Position numbers and translations under genes: made by a program. The notes below the pieces were generated by a model. It did no database searches, had not been told where the DNA came from, and saw only the letters and a program-made list of their open reading frames with translations. A stretch of DNA of 64,000 nucleotides from Cristatella mucedo (taxonomy: Eukaryota; Bryozoa; Phylactolaemata; Cristatellidae), in the NCBI GenBank assembly GCA_009760855.2, contig WPIO01000018.1, forward strand, positions 4,907,501 to 4,971,500, given 5' to 3'. Below are positions 46,206 to 60,099 of this stretch, in pieces. Positions within the stretch are counted from its first letter, which is position 1, and every line of letters starts with the position of its first letter.

Positions 46206-46639
46206 GGGGGAACCCCAGCCCCCTCCCCATAACCTCAAAGCTCTCATTCTGATCTCATCCCTTTTAGTACCCTTCATTCTCTTGCTCTGGAAGTTTGTAC
46301 ACTTCTTTGGATGTGCTGGTTTGTCTATTTAGCAGCAGGGAAGACAGAGCCTCTTCCTAATAATTCTACAGCAATCGGCCTCAGGCCTCAGACCTTCTGA
46401 ATGTGCAGATGTTTCTTGTTCGTGCACATTCACATCAAGAAAATGCCTCTACAGCAATACCATGGGTGACAAGGGTAGCTATGTTGTGTCCCCAAAACTC
46501 TACTTCTTAAGTTGGGACGTGTCTTAAAGGTCGGTCATCGGCACGAGTTGGAAGAATTCGTTGGCATGCCACATATTGCTCAAACGAGATCGCCTAGTCC
46601 ATCTACTGCAGTACACCGTGTTCGCTCTCTTTTTCTCTG
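46206..46639. other. No recognisable feature
   Basis: Low-copy sequence upstream of a plus-strand exon candidate. Confidence 0.35.
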
Positions 46640-46770
46640 GTATGTCAAAGCGGAACCATGTGACTTATGGAAATGATCCATTCGAATGTGTCTGGCTGAG
46701 CGAAGCAACTGTACGAATGTCTGTGGTTCCTGTCCATGAGTGGAATGAGGAGGAACTAAAGAAGAACTAA
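46640..46770 (+). CDS. Possible terminal exon
   Basis: The plus-strand frame after a pyrimidine-rich acceptor region (CTCTTTTTCTCTGG...AAAG, about 46650) reads a natural segment (NHVTYGNDPFECVWLSEA, MSVVPVHEWNEEELKKN) to a stop at 46768-46770. AATAAA lies 138 bp beyond, at 46908-46913. The acidic-basic C-terminus is typical of a real protein end. The upstream exons were not found. No family is recognised. Confidence 0.35.
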
Positions 46771-46907
46771 CGAGTCCGAGCCCAAGTGTGCGTCACTGTT
46801 CTTTTCTTCCCAGAGGAAAGATGTGTCTTTGTCTCGGGAGTCAAACTCGAGCTCTCAACAGGCAAGGCAAGCTTATTGAAGAGCTACCGAAGAACAGATG
46901 GAGAGTG

Positions 46908-46913
46908 AATAAA
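46908..46913 (+). terminator. AATAAA poly(A) signal candidate
   Basis: A canonical hexamer downstream of the stop codon at 46770. The assignment depends on that exon being real. Confidence 0.3.
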
Positions 46914-46996
46914 GAATCCTCTAAGAGAGCAAATACTTGCTCTGTGCTGTGTGCGAGAAACTTCGACTTAAGTATTATTAGACACGTTTGCCACCG

Positions 46997-47187
46997 TTAG
47001 ATTCCGCTGTCGTTCTGCAGCTGATATCGTGGGAAACTACTGCTTGTAGGACTACCGCCACCTACGACAGCACACACGTAACTATTAAGTGAGCCATTGA
47101 GCCTCATTGTGGCCATTGAGCCTCTGTAGCTACCGCTCCTATTAGACAAACTGATGCTGTGCGAGACGATCGCTGGAGACGACTTCC
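46997..47187 (-). CDS. Possible C-terminal exon
   Basis: On the minus strand a frame after GAGTGCAG (acceptor-like, near 47188) reads a Ser/Asn/Gly-rich tail (SISLSNRSGSYRGS, SSSFPRYQLQNDSGI) to a stop at 46997. Composition and the short polar ending suit the cytoplasmic tail of a membrane receptor. It lies downstream, on the same strand, of the exon candidates at 50.7-53.3 kb. The phase link to 50668 is not established. No poly(A) hexamer is obvious. Confidence 0.33.
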
Positions 47188-47429
47188 TGCACTCACAGCT
47201 TCTCAATCTACTCCCTAACAAGCACCTGCTTACTGTCAGGTTGGTACTTCCTTGGGAGAAATGGTGAGCTGGAGAAAGCAGTCAGCCTCTTACTCATGAC
47301 CCGACTCACTCGTGTTTACTGGCTTTTCGATAATAGCCTTTAAATGATAGCAGACGCAAGGAACATCTGCACTTCGGTAGGTATGCAGTCTAGCCAATTG
47401 GTCCCGTGAGAGAAAGGGAGAGAGATGGG

Positions 47430-49735
<2,306 letters not shown>

Positions 49736-50429
49736 ACTCCTTCTCTCGGCCTCTGTTTCTCTTGTTCTATTTGTGTCGCTAAAAGCCACGAAGTTGGCTG
49801 TCAAACGGTTATTTTCATCCACGATGAAACATATTACTATATCCCTCCTAAAAATCGTCATTCGCCGTGTCAATGGAATGTACATCTGTTGAGATATCCT
49901 CACTCTGAGCTTGTGGATACTACTGCAGTGACTCTGCTGCTCGAGCATTCTACAACAGCCATTCTACTGCAACATACGTTCTACAGTAGCAATTGCTCGC
50001 TCAGAGCGACCGACGATGAAGCCCTATGGATCGATATTCAGGGAGCCCTATGGATCGATATGGATCGATATGCAGGGAGCTCAAGCACACGCTTCCTGTA
50101 CGTCAGAAGACATCGGGCCACACCTCCCCCTCCGGCTGCCGCGGGCGGGAGGGGGTGTGGCCTAAAGAGTTGCGGCCAGTCGGTTGGTCAGTCGGTGACG
50201 GACAGTCGGTGAAGCGCTGATGAGGGCCGGTAAGTTAGGGCGGTAGGCAGTTGGTGGCGAAATTAGGCTTGGCTCGGTTTAGGGTCGGAGCAAGACGAAC
50301 CTTGCTTCATTCCTCATTCCGAAACAGTCGCCTCCAAAGACTAAGGAAGCCGTGTCCGCTTCACATCTGCTCTGTGTGCACAGCCATGCCTTTCGCAGTC
50401 TGAGCCAAAATGAAATTTGCAAGCGCCTT
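49736..50429. other. Low-copy DNA with small repeats
   Basis: A tandem repeat of 'ccctatggatcgatat...cagggag' lies at 50020-50081. A GC-rich near-palindrome (ggccacacctccccc / gggagggggtgtggcc) spans 50117-50162. Confidence 0.5.
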
Positions 50430-50461
50430 CCTTGTCAGCTGACAATCCTTGTCAGCTGACA
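50430..50461. repeat. Duplicated palindrome TGTCAGCTGACA
   Basis: CCTTGTCAGCTGACA occurs twice (50430-50444, 50447-50461). Each copy contains a 12-bp perfect palindrome. Confidence 0.9.
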
Positions 50462-50477
50462 CTTCGTTTGCATTCTG

Positions 50478-50512
50478 CTGCTGCTGCTGCTGCTGCGGCG
50501 GCGGCGGCGGCG
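50478..50512. repeat. (CTG)6(CGG)5 triplet repeat
   Basis: An abrupt switch from CTG to CGG units. Confidence 0.9.
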
Positions 50513-50667
50513 GGAGGAGGAGCGTAGAACTCTGTAGCCTAGAGCTGGCAGCAGCCATCGAGTGGCGGCCAGCTACAGAGTCGTTTAATGGATTACGACA
50601 TTAGCCGAATGGAATAATGTTCAAGTAAGGCAGTTGGTTCATAGGCTACGTTCGGCCAGGCTCTTAC

Positions 50668-50719
50668 AGCCAGGCACGTCCACTTCCCCAAAAAGCAGCA
50701 GGGGGAGCGGACATGCTGG
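50668..50719 (-). CDS. Possible 52-bp exon
   Basis: On the minus strand a very strong acceptor (GAACCCCCTCCCTCCCAG) and a strong donor (GCT|GTAAGAG) bracket 52 bp. Phase 0 reads PACPLPLLLFGEVDVPG, leaving one base. This fits the phase-0 end of the exon at 51575. Short exons with good signals can occur by chance, so this needs transcript support. Confidence 0.3.
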
Positions 50720-51574
50720 CTGGGAGGGAGGGGGTTCGGTCGCAGCTTCCCGGTACAAAACTCAATCCGCTGTTGCGGCATCAAGATCAGATTTTGTCAG
50801 GCAGTAATTCGTCAGAAGTGCGAACCCAAATAACGGTTTTAGGCGCCGTTGTCGGAGCTCTTAGAGGTGAGGCGGTGCGAGCTGCTCTCGAGCCTAAGAT
50901 CGTGACCCGCGTGACCGTCAGCGTGTGGACGAAGCAGGACCCGCTCTCAGCTCGAATGAGCTGATGCTTAGGAAGCTTAGCAGCCAGCCTCTGACCTCTG
51001 ACCTCTGTTGCTCATGCTGCAGCTCATCGCCAGCCCTCGTTTTCACACAGCCGATTGAGATAAACGACCGTATCGCATTCTCATACCGGTGTCAAGTGTC
51101 AACTCGCTCTATGAGCTATTATTCAGCCTCCGGCTGCCCCTGACACACTAGGTGCCCTGGGTTGAGTCATGGGCACCGCAAGAGATGTGCCGTAAGAGGC
51201 ACAGGCCGTGTGACAGGGACAGCTAAATAGAAAACAACTGTAAGCCTTCGATTTGATTGTGGCCTCATTTGCATTGTGGCAGAGAACCTTTAGCAGCTTT
51301 CCGCAGCGGCCTGCATTGCACCGCCGTCTGCTCTAGGGATCAAGAGCAGACAATCCCAATCAGAGCTGCTCTGAAATTGATCGAACCGTTAGGACCGAGA
51401 CATCCAATGGCAGCAGCCCATGGTGTCTGATCGCTGACGGCGCTGCCACACAGCTGCTGTGGTAGTAAGATCAGTTCAGTGTCGGGGACATACCCACCCC
51501 CATTTCCCACCAGCCCATGGAGCTCGATCCATGCTAGATCTGTATTTGAAATATCTACAATGTCTACGTCTCAC
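50720..51574. other. Probable intron
   Basis: Between two minus-strand exon candidates. No repeat family was recognised. Confidence 0.3.
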
Positions 51575-51693
51575 TGGGCCTCTCAGTGGGCTCAGCAAGA
51601 CGATGAGGCAAACCACCATTTTTAAGATGACAGCAGCTATCGCTGCCAGTAATGTCCAGCTATCGCCAAAAGCAAGCATGGTAAAGTCCAGCT
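51575..51693 (-). CDS. Membrane-protein exon candidate
   Basis: The minus-strand acceptor CTACATTTTAG at 51694 and donor CCA|GTGAGA at 51575 bracket 119 bp (two split-codon bases plus 39 codons). It encodes FTMLAFGDSWTLL followed by one transmembrane helix (AAIAAVILKMVVCLIVLLSPL) and a short basic end. The high hydrophobicity without repeat-like sequence, together with the GTGAGA donor, supports a real exon. It lies on the same strand as the exons at 53.2 and 50.7 kb. No family is recognised. Confidence 0.5.
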
Positions 51694-52149
51694 CTAAAAT
51701 GTAGCCTCAGTTGTCACTCATACGTAGCTACAGACATACTTCCGACTTGTGATGAAAAACCAAGTTTGGCCGACCAGGAAAGGTCAAGGTCAATGACATC
51801 GGGTTTAACTTGAGGCGCCTATCTGCTGCACTAGGAGACACCGTCGATGCAAGGCAATCGCCAATGAATGAGGGGTTTTAGAACGATGATTATTTTAGGA
51901 TTATGATTATGAGGGTGATTTTTTTTTCTCTTTCCTCTACGGCCAGTCCTTTCACCAGAACCGACCGTCCCGACGGTCCACTGAATATCAGTGTGTGTAC
52001 GCCTTTACAGTGCCTGTGCATACTTAGGCCTTTGTTTGCACGTGTACATGCTTGCGTGTGTGCTTAGGTACATGTGCATATGTACATATATGTGCTCATG
52101 CATCTGCATTTTTTATGTGTGTGTGCGTGCATGCTTGTGCACGTGCATG
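51694..52149. other. Probable intron
   Basis: No feature was recognised apart from TG-rich sequence approaching the microsatellite. Confidence 0.3.
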
Positions 52150-52150
52150 C

Positions 52151-52230
<80 letters not shown>
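52150..52230. repeat. (GT)n microsatellite
   Basis: About 80 bases of GT. The flanks are GT-rich. Confidence 0.97.
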
Positions 52231-52232
<2 letters not shown>

Positions 52233-53155
52233 ACATGCACCTGCCTGCATACGTGTGTGCCTAAATGTGCTCGTATGCATGTGTGTGCTCTTGTGCACGT
52301 GAGTGCCTACCCCTTAGTGGGTGGATGAGTGTGTCTGTGCTTGGGTGTCAGTCAGTCATGCGAGTCAGAGTTTAGATGAATGTCACGGGCTTTGCTCTTC
52401 ACCAACGTGAAGTTGAACTAGTGTCCTCAACATTATATCCTTTGGTCTTCTCGTGTTCTTTAGTCCCTTTGGTTCCATTCGTTGCGATACGGATATTCAT
52501 TTTATAAATCACGAAGATCATGCGGTTGCCAACCCCCTTTACCTGCAAGCATTGAGCCCGAGTGACACGTGACATGTCACGTGGAAGGAGAGGCTCGACT
52601 CAAGCATTCCACTCAAGCTGCCGCCACCACCGAGCTTCGAAGCAAACCAGTTGTGCCACAAATACATTTGAGCATGAGATGGTATGAGTTCATTCTCCAC
52701 CTTGACATTCTGCTTGGCATTCAGTGGCATCCAGCGATGGCTGGCAAGGCGAACCTCCCGATCTTTTCACTCATCGTCTCGGCGAGTCGTCTCGTCGGCT
52801 CTCGTCTGCTCGCATCGGCCGCTGAGACAGTGAGAGACGCACCATGCAGCTGCATGCACTAGGCTACCCTGCAAAGGAGCTCCGAAGCCCATTGGCATCG
52901 GAGCCGCCAAAGCCCTGCTCTCAGAGGCAGCGCTGTGGTGTCGGTGAGAGGGAGCCCCTAGGCATCTAACAGCTGCTCCGGCGTCTGGATCCAGGCTTGC
53001 TGAACAGTGCGGCAGAGCATCTGCTACCAGGCGCCAAAGGCTCGCACACGTGCGCCCAGACGTGCGCCAAGCCAAATGCCGCCCGGCGTCTAAAGATAGC
53101 CCACATTTTCCATGCGGCAACCTGTTCCTGCAGGTCATTGCCGCCGCCAGCTCAC
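52231..53155. other. Probable intron; open frames on both strands
   Basis: An acceptor-like CTCACCGACACCACAG lies on the minus strand near 52930, but no phase-compatible exon could be closed. Confidence 0.3.
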
Positions 53156-53324
53156 CTTGACAGCCATCCAAGCGCAGCCAGCCGACTTCTGTCCACTCGC
53201 TGATTGGTCAGACCCGAGAGTTTCTGACGCGCTAGGACTCTGCCCGCCGACTGCCAGCGTTCCACGCTTGCGAGGGACGCCAATCGGCGGTTTTTCGATC
53301 CAGGCCAGCCATAGTAAGACTATG
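53156..53324 (-). CDS. Exon candidate, unknown protein
   Basis: The minus-strand frame ends at the strong donor GTCAAG|GTGAGC (53156) in phase 0. It begins near GGCAG at 53325, where the pyrimidine tract is weak, so the true 5' border may lie upstream. It encodes a hydrophobic start (IVLLWLAWIEKPPIGVP) and then a polar Ser/Gly/Gln-rich loop with KRGTLAVGGQSPS and a final CAWMAVK. A membrane-loop region is plausible. No family is recognised. Confidence 0.42.
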
Positions 53325-54830
53325 CTGCCAACTGGCAACGTTCGGCGAGCTCGTAAGGATCATAGGCAGGTTCTCCGAGAACGTGTGGATTCGGCCAGTG
53401 CATAGCCATACGAATCGTTGGCCAAGAGCGCTGCCTGCCAGCAGATTGCCCGCCGCACGAGCACCAGCGAGGTTTTCCTTCTAATCTCGATTGCCAGGTA
53501 ATTCGGCGAATTGTTTCCCAAGTTCAAAGAATCGACTTTAAGTCGATGCTCGTGCACATCATTCAAGTCGCTGCTCGTGCCCCATTCGCAACTCTAGTCG
53601 TGTCCTTCGCCTAATATTGTTCTGCCACGATTGCGCACCCTTAGCTCTTAGTGTTACCAAACTTGCAAACCATCTTCCCACCTGACCACCTATCTAATGC
53701 ACTAAGATGCTAGTGACTAATGCACTCATAGAGTATTCATCTCCTTAAGCTGTTCACATAATATCAGCTGTAAACCGCAAATCTTTAAAGCCGCGACTTT
53801 GAAGCGATCCGACATCAAATCGCCTTTCCTCCCGCCCCTTACTATTTATTTAATTTTCCATCCGGCCTCGCCTCGGCGATGTTATCCTACGACACGACGC
53901 TAGCCTAGCGTTCTGAATGATTCTGCTCCTCGCACGAGGGCACTACGCATGCCCTCGTCTCATCTAGATGTTGCCAACCACCCCCCCCCCCCCCGGTTTA
54001 CTGCTATCGTTAAAATAGCCGTGACAGCTGGAGAAAGCATGCAAGAGATCGCGACCGACTGACAGTTCATCGACTGGCATACGAAGGTCATGCGAAGGTC
54101 ATACCGATCTATCCTAGCAAAGGCCAAGTCTAGCTTCCATAAAAAATACAGATGGCTGAATCGAAGACGCAAGATGCGAAAATGCTGACGTAAATTACCG
54201 GCCATCTGTTCGGTCGCTTCACCCGGCAGCGAAAAAAAGTGGATGCAAGGAAAGAGCTCGCGGGTACTGAGGTACCCGGTACACCAGTCGCTCCTCAGAT
54301 AAATCTTAATCTAGTCGCATCATGAGCATCATCATCACACTGAGACAAGATATAATTCATTTAGCTGCAGTGATGTCAGTGATGCCACGGTGAGACGAGA
54401 GGCACTCGAGAAGGACTTAGTGAGCCAAGCTGAGATTAAGAAAAATATCTGAGAAATATTACTATTATGAATTATCACATATTTAACTGGAGCACTAGCG
54501 AACTTAACTGCATTTCGACCGTTTATATTTACTTATTAAGAGTTAAGTTTAGCTGAAATTACTTCTTCCAGCCCCCAAGAATTGTAAAGACCTGTGGGCG
54601 GCTGTTTGGGCTTACGGTGCACTGCATAAATATTGGGACCACGAGTAGGTGTAGATCAATATGTAAAACTGACACTGTATCTGATTAAATTATATTCAGT
54701 CAAGATAAAGAACGAGTGAACTCCTTGCTCCTATTACGAGGTGTGACTACGAATATTTTGTCATTTTCCGATCTAGAGCTGTCTGAGATCTAGATCTGTC
54801 TAGACCTGTCGATCCCCGGCAGCGACCCGG
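53325..54830. other. No firm feature; poly-C
   Basis: A 14-base C run lies at 53981-53994 and a small palindrome ATCGACTT-T-AAGTCGAT at 53531-53547. A minus frame at 53360-53500 (TSLVLVRRAICWQAALLAN) has fair composition but no clear acceptor. Confidence 0.35.
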
Positions 54831-56480
54831 CAGCGATCGGTTTTCTAGCCTCTAAAAGATACAAGCCGCGGATGTCATTTCCGGGTAGCGAGGCGACAGT
54901 ACATTTAGGGCGTGAAACTGTTAACGTGTTAACTCGCCGCTTCCGGGTCAGGATTGATTTAACTAAATGACTGTGCGACTCGTGAATCGGTCGTGCGGAC
55001 TGAGATCGGAGGTAGTGAGGACCGGTCGCTTCGTGGCTGCCCGCGTCCCTCGGGCGTTTCTAGCAATGGTGAGACAATCAATTACCTGGCTTGAAATCGT
55101 CTCCCCTGGGTGTGGGATGCTGACAAGCGCGAACTCAAGCGGTCACTTCGTCACAGTACGGCACGTACATGCGAAATTGCCCCTTCGAAGTAGTAGAGCT
55201 GCCCGCCAAGCGTCCTTCGGTAAATTTCAAGGTCAACTTGTGCATGCCCATCGAAGCACTCACGCTGAGCAGTGGATACTGCGGTGCGGTGCGGCACCGC
55301 TTGGCAATTTTTAATTCATTCGTATAGCGACGTATCCAGGTGCTTAACCGTATGCCGCCGCCGCACGGTTCCACGAGCCCAAGGCCAAACTCAAAAGTCA
55401 AAGGCGAGCATCTGAACCGCCGAGGAACAAGCGTGGGCGACAATCGTGGTGCAGGCACGCGGCGGCGGCGGCTGCGGCCGACGACTGGAGCGACGGTTCG
55501 AGGCGAACCGTCCCCAAGCACATCTTGACCTTGACACCTTTTGTCAGAGCTTCAGTTTGCGAACCGACTCTCGCCGCTTAATTCAAATTCGGGCGACCTC
55601 CCCCACCACCACCACCATCCGAGTGCCAAGCCAACGACATGGATTTTCACCCGAAAGCCGGCGCAGTACGGTCAATTAAGTTGCTGTCGCTGCAGGACAA
55701 GACCAAAATAGTCATAATAAATGCCATTAAGGCCCAAATAATCAGAAAGCCGCTAAGCAGAGGCTGCCGCCGCTGCTGCGGTCTGTGGCTGGCGGGTGCA
55801 CGCTGAGCCGCTCTCCGAGAGTCCATACGGCGCGTCGCTGGACGCGGATTACGGGTGTCGGCTAGATTTAATTTAAGCGTCGGCTTTACGCGAGCGGTAC
55901 GGCTTTACGGTCGTCGTTTTCGATGTGAGAGTCGACGAATACTATTCGGCCGATTGTTCCACTTTCTGTGCAGAGTCATCGTCGGGCGGCTCGTCACAGA
56001 GAGTGGCGCGATGCCACGAGTTGCTCGATCTGGTCTGCGGCAGCGAGTGGATCGGATCGCAGCGAGTGGATCAGATCTGCGATTTCATAATCCTCCTCCT
56101 CCGCCGCCGATCAGATCTGCCAACTGGTAATCCTCCTTCGCTGATCGGCTCAGTTGTGCAGGCCAATCGACTGAGCCGCTTTTGCGGCGTCGGAGGCCTC
56201 TATGCACGTGCCTCTGGTGATTGTGCCGTCGGCGCTATGGATTAGCGAACACTTTCCTCTGTTAAGCCTGACCCGACCCGCGTCCTCCGCTGCAGCAGCG
56301 GCGGCCTTTTTGCAGCAACCGAAGGCCGCCGATTCGGACGCCGACTCTGCCGGACCGACGCCGCCGTCCGTGGCCGCCGTCAGTGGTTCTCCGTTTTCTG
56401 GTCTCGAAGAAATGTGCGCTCTTATAATTACAAGAATAACAATAACAATGCAGCTAACAGTGAAACATTTGCAGAGCACC
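54831..56480. promoter_or_regulatory. GC/CpG-rich block, possible promoter
   Basis: CpG-rich sequence upstream, in minus-strand terms, of the exon group at 46.9-53.3 kb. An ATG at 54967 followed by 34 Arg-rich codons and ATG|GTGAGA on the plus strand could be a first exon. A minus open frame at 56150-56430 has protein-like composition. Neither is strong enough to call. Confidence 0.25.
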
Positions 56481-56654
56481 TAGGAGAACTAAAGCTCTGC
56501 GGCCGCTTATGCATCGCCCCCATATTATGAGCAGCTACCGAGCTTAACAATAACTTACTGCATTGACAATGTCTCATCTACGACAAAATTATAAAAAAGA
56601 GCGTCTATACAAACAGTAGATCTATGCAGCTGCATACATAAACTGTTTATAGAT

Positions 56655-57013
56655 AATAATAATAGTAATAATAATGCACTTGATAAAGTGCCCTCAGAGA
56701 ACTTAATCTCTCTCTCTCTCTAGGCGCTTTACATTTGCTGCAAAGGGAAATGTAATTGAACGGTGAGTAAAATCATGCTTGATAAACAAACAAAATGAAT
56801 AACATGGTTAGGGGTGACATGCGCAGGGTCAGCATGAAAATGTGGTTAGTGGCAGCATGCACAGTGTCAGCACGCATAAGCACATGAAGGACGAATCACA
56901 GGGACCCACTAAATGCTGTCCTAAATAGGTGTGTTTTTAAGTTCTTTTTAAATGTGGTCAGGTCAGGGGATGTTCTGACGCAGGTCGGGAGGGAGTTCCA
57001 GGCTTTGGGAGCA
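56655..57013 (-). mobile_element. LINE family A, 3' end
   Basis: On the minus strand this holds the C-terminal ORF end, UTR and terminal block ('gataaagtgccctcagagaacttaatctctctctctctctag'). The terminal motif has expanded into (CT)7. (ATT)n tail at 56655-56680. Confidence 0.85.
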
Positions 57014-57048
57014 GGCGGAGCGATGGCCGCTGATGACGCTCTGTCGCG

Positions 57049-57360
57049 TCTGCATAGAAATAAAGCCTGCCAAGTAAGCCTTCGACTTCGTGCAGTTTAC
57101 CCCCACTCGCCCGCTGGATGCAACTGGGCAGAGATGCAACAAAGCGGAGCTCTGCATAGAAATAAAGCCTGCCAAGTAAGCCTTTCGTGCCGAGAGCAGC
57201 GATGCAAAAAGCGGACGCTTCGGCGGCCTTGGCCTTGGGTGGACCTCAAGCGAGAGCCAGGTTTCTCATTCATTATGCAAACTCAGCGCGCGCGTGGCTT
57301 TCAGTCGACCTCAAGCGAGTCACGTTTCTCGTTCATTATGCAGCCACGGCGCGAGCCCAA
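57049..57360. repeat. Two sets of short duplications
   Basis: A 34-bp segment starting TCTGCATAGAAATAAAGCC is identical at 57049-57082 and 57151-57184 (102 bp apart). A separate segment of about 50 bp (gacctcaagcgag...ttcattatgca) is repeated at 57242 and 57307 with a 65-bp period. Confidence 0.9.
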
Positions 57361-57490
57361 CCCGCCTATCCTACCTAACGGGACTCCCGCGGCGGACCCA
57401 AGCAAGGTGTAAAAAAAAGTAGGCTCGCTTGAGCCTTCGCCCGGTCTCCGTTGGCCGACTCGTGCTCGAATTTGCTCGCTCTCGATCAGC

Positions 57491-57622
57491 GAGCTGGTTT
57501 GGTCTAGCGGTTAAGGTGCTCGCCCCGACCAAGGTCTGACTGAGGTCATGGGCTCGAGCCCCGAGGCATATGTGAAGCGCCTGAATAGAGATTAAGTTCT
57601 CTTGTGGCGCTATATAAATGAA
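57491..57622 (+). mobile_element. SINE-1 copy, reference quality
   Basis: Head TGGTCTAGCGGTTAAGGTGC (box A) and GGTCATGGGCTCGAGCCCC (box B). The LINE-like tail is 'tgtgaagcgcctgaatagagattaagttctcttgtggcgctatataaatgaat'. It runs into (TA)n. Confidence 0.85.
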
Positions 57623-57623
57623 T

Positions 57624-57658
<35 letters not shown>

Positions 57659-57688
57659 ATCGTATATATCCATCGTATATATCCATCG

Positions 57689-57738
<50 letters not shown>

Positions 57739-57741
57739 TCG
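57623..57741. repeat. (TA)n with 13-bp (ATATATCCATCGT)3
   Basis: A TA microsatellite interrupted by three tandem ATATATCCATCGT units at 57651-57689. Confidence 0.93.
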
Positions 57742-57800
57742 TATCCTCCATCGCAGACATGCTCCGAAATACGCCGAACAGGGAGCTCCGACCCAAGTGA

Positions 57801-57903
57801 GCCTCGCCGCCAGAGGGCTCTGCAGGTATGCCTCGCCGCCAGAGGGCTCTGCTACGTGTGCAGGTACTATTACGCAGGTGCGTCTTACCGCCTGAGGGCT
57901 CTG
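57801..57903. repeat. 23-bp repeat, three copies
   Basis: GCCTCGCCGCCAGAGGGCTCTGC at 57801 and 57830 (identical but for context), and a diverged copy at 57881. Confidence 0.85.
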
Positions 57904-57939
57904 CTACGGATGGGCTTTGAATCCTGAGCGCATTCCTTA

Positions 57940-58010
57940 GCCGCCTACGTAAAGTGCGTAGAGATAGATTTAGTTCTCTTAGGGTGCTATAAAGATGCAT
58001 TAGTGTCGTC
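57940..58010 (+). mobile_element. LINE/SINE-1 tail remnant
   Basis: 'aaagtgcgtagagatagatttagttctcttagggtgctataaag' plus an ATT-rich end, without a head. Confidence 0.65.
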
Positions 58011-58983
58011 ATTATTACTATTATCGGCAACAGGTGCGCTAGCATCGAGTTCGCTAAGCCTTTGAGAGAGGTCTGACTTCCGGCGTGCCTCTTCCCGAAG
58101 GGCCTCGCATTGCCCGCCGGCGGTCTCGGCCGCCATTGCGTCCCGACACCGCAGCGCCCTGCCGCCATTGCGCCCGGCATCATTCTTTACAGGGCTCACT
58201 CAGTTCTTCGTCGCCGAACCGTCGCTGCCACTCTCTCACTCTCACTCTCTGAGGACTCTCGGGGCCAGCGGGGGGGGGGGAGCGGGAGGCCTCGTTTCGA
58301 GGGAGCGCGGCCGCCAGAAGCCAACACCGGAAGACAATGCCTGCCAACGTCGGAGGGCGCTGCCAGCTGAAGCCTTCGCCGCCCTGTGGCGCAAGTGACT
58401 TTACATCGCGTGACGCCGCGCATTGGCTTCTCAAGCAGGCTGCTCGGCTACTCCTCGATGGCTCCTCCGTCGCCGCACATCCGGCGCCGCGTCGGTTCTG
58501 CATGCCGGATGAGTTCGCGATAGAATAGCATTGCTTCGGCCATCGAGCCATGGCGCCGCGGCGCCGCAGCCACTCTCTCGTCGCACCAGCGAGGCCGCCG
58601 AGCTGAGCAGAAGGAAGCTAGCGGCGGAAGCCTGACGATTGCTGAGGGGATTGCTGCGGGCGCGAAACGGTCCCAAGCGGCGGCGGCAGCAGAGAGGCGC
58701 CCAGCTTGAAGTCGGAAATGGCAAACGACGGCCGCTGCGCGTTCCTATTTCGCTGTAGCACATTCGAGCGACCCGGCGCCGACCTCTCGGCGGCGAACTG
58801 GACACGGATCGGAGCATCCAGCTCCTGAGACGCCGCGCATCAGGCCCGGCATCCGGGTCCTCCAGCCCAGAAGTCTCGAGCTCAGAGGGCGGGCCAAGGT
58901 TGAATGAAGCCCTAGATATTTCCCAAGCACGTCCCCGAGAGACTCGGTCGGCGGCAGTGCCGCGCTTAGCCGCTCTGCTCGCT
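58011..58983. other. GC-rich, no supported gene
   Basis: Includes a 9-base G run (58269-58277). Open frames on several strands are composition-driven. Confidence 0.35.
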
Positions 58984-59613
<630 letters not shown>

Positions 59614-59939
59614 GGCGTCGCGACAACGAGCCGCTTAGAGGGCAGAGCCGATGCCTCGGGGGCGGGTACGGCGTGTCGCCGAAGTACGAAGCCGCAGCCG
59701 AAAAGCGAGGTTGAAAGCGGCGCTGCCGCTCGTGGCCGAAGCGGCGGCGAAGCGCGAGATCTCTGGCCGCGATGGCGTCTGGCCGCGATGGAGAATCGCT
59801 GGGCGCTAGTCGGTGCATTTAGGTAGTGAAAGCCCGCGTTGCCTGCAGCTGAGCTGATTGAAGCCTCCCGGTTCCTAGGTCCTACTGACCTCTGCTGACC
59901 CTGGCCTGCCGCCACCTCATTCTGCCGCAGCGAGATGCG

Positions 59940-60002
59940 TGCGTGTGTGTTTGTGTGTGTGTGTGTGTGTGTATGTGTGTGAGAGAGAGAGAGAGGGAGA
60001 GA

Positions 60003-60057
<55 letters not shown>
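59940..60057. repeat. (GT)n(GA)n compound microsatellite
   Basis: GT run 59940-59979, then GA run 59980-60057. Confidence 0.95.
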
Positions 60058-60059
<2 letters not shown>

Positions 60060-60067
60060 GAAATGTG

Positions 60068-60094
60068 ATCGAGCCTCGACGGTCGAGGCTCGAT
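60068..60094. repeat. Palindrome, 13-bp perfect arms
   Basis: ATCGAGCCTCGAC and its exact reverse complement, one base apart, 10 bp after the GA run. Confidence 0.95.
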
Positions 60095-60099
60095 GATCC

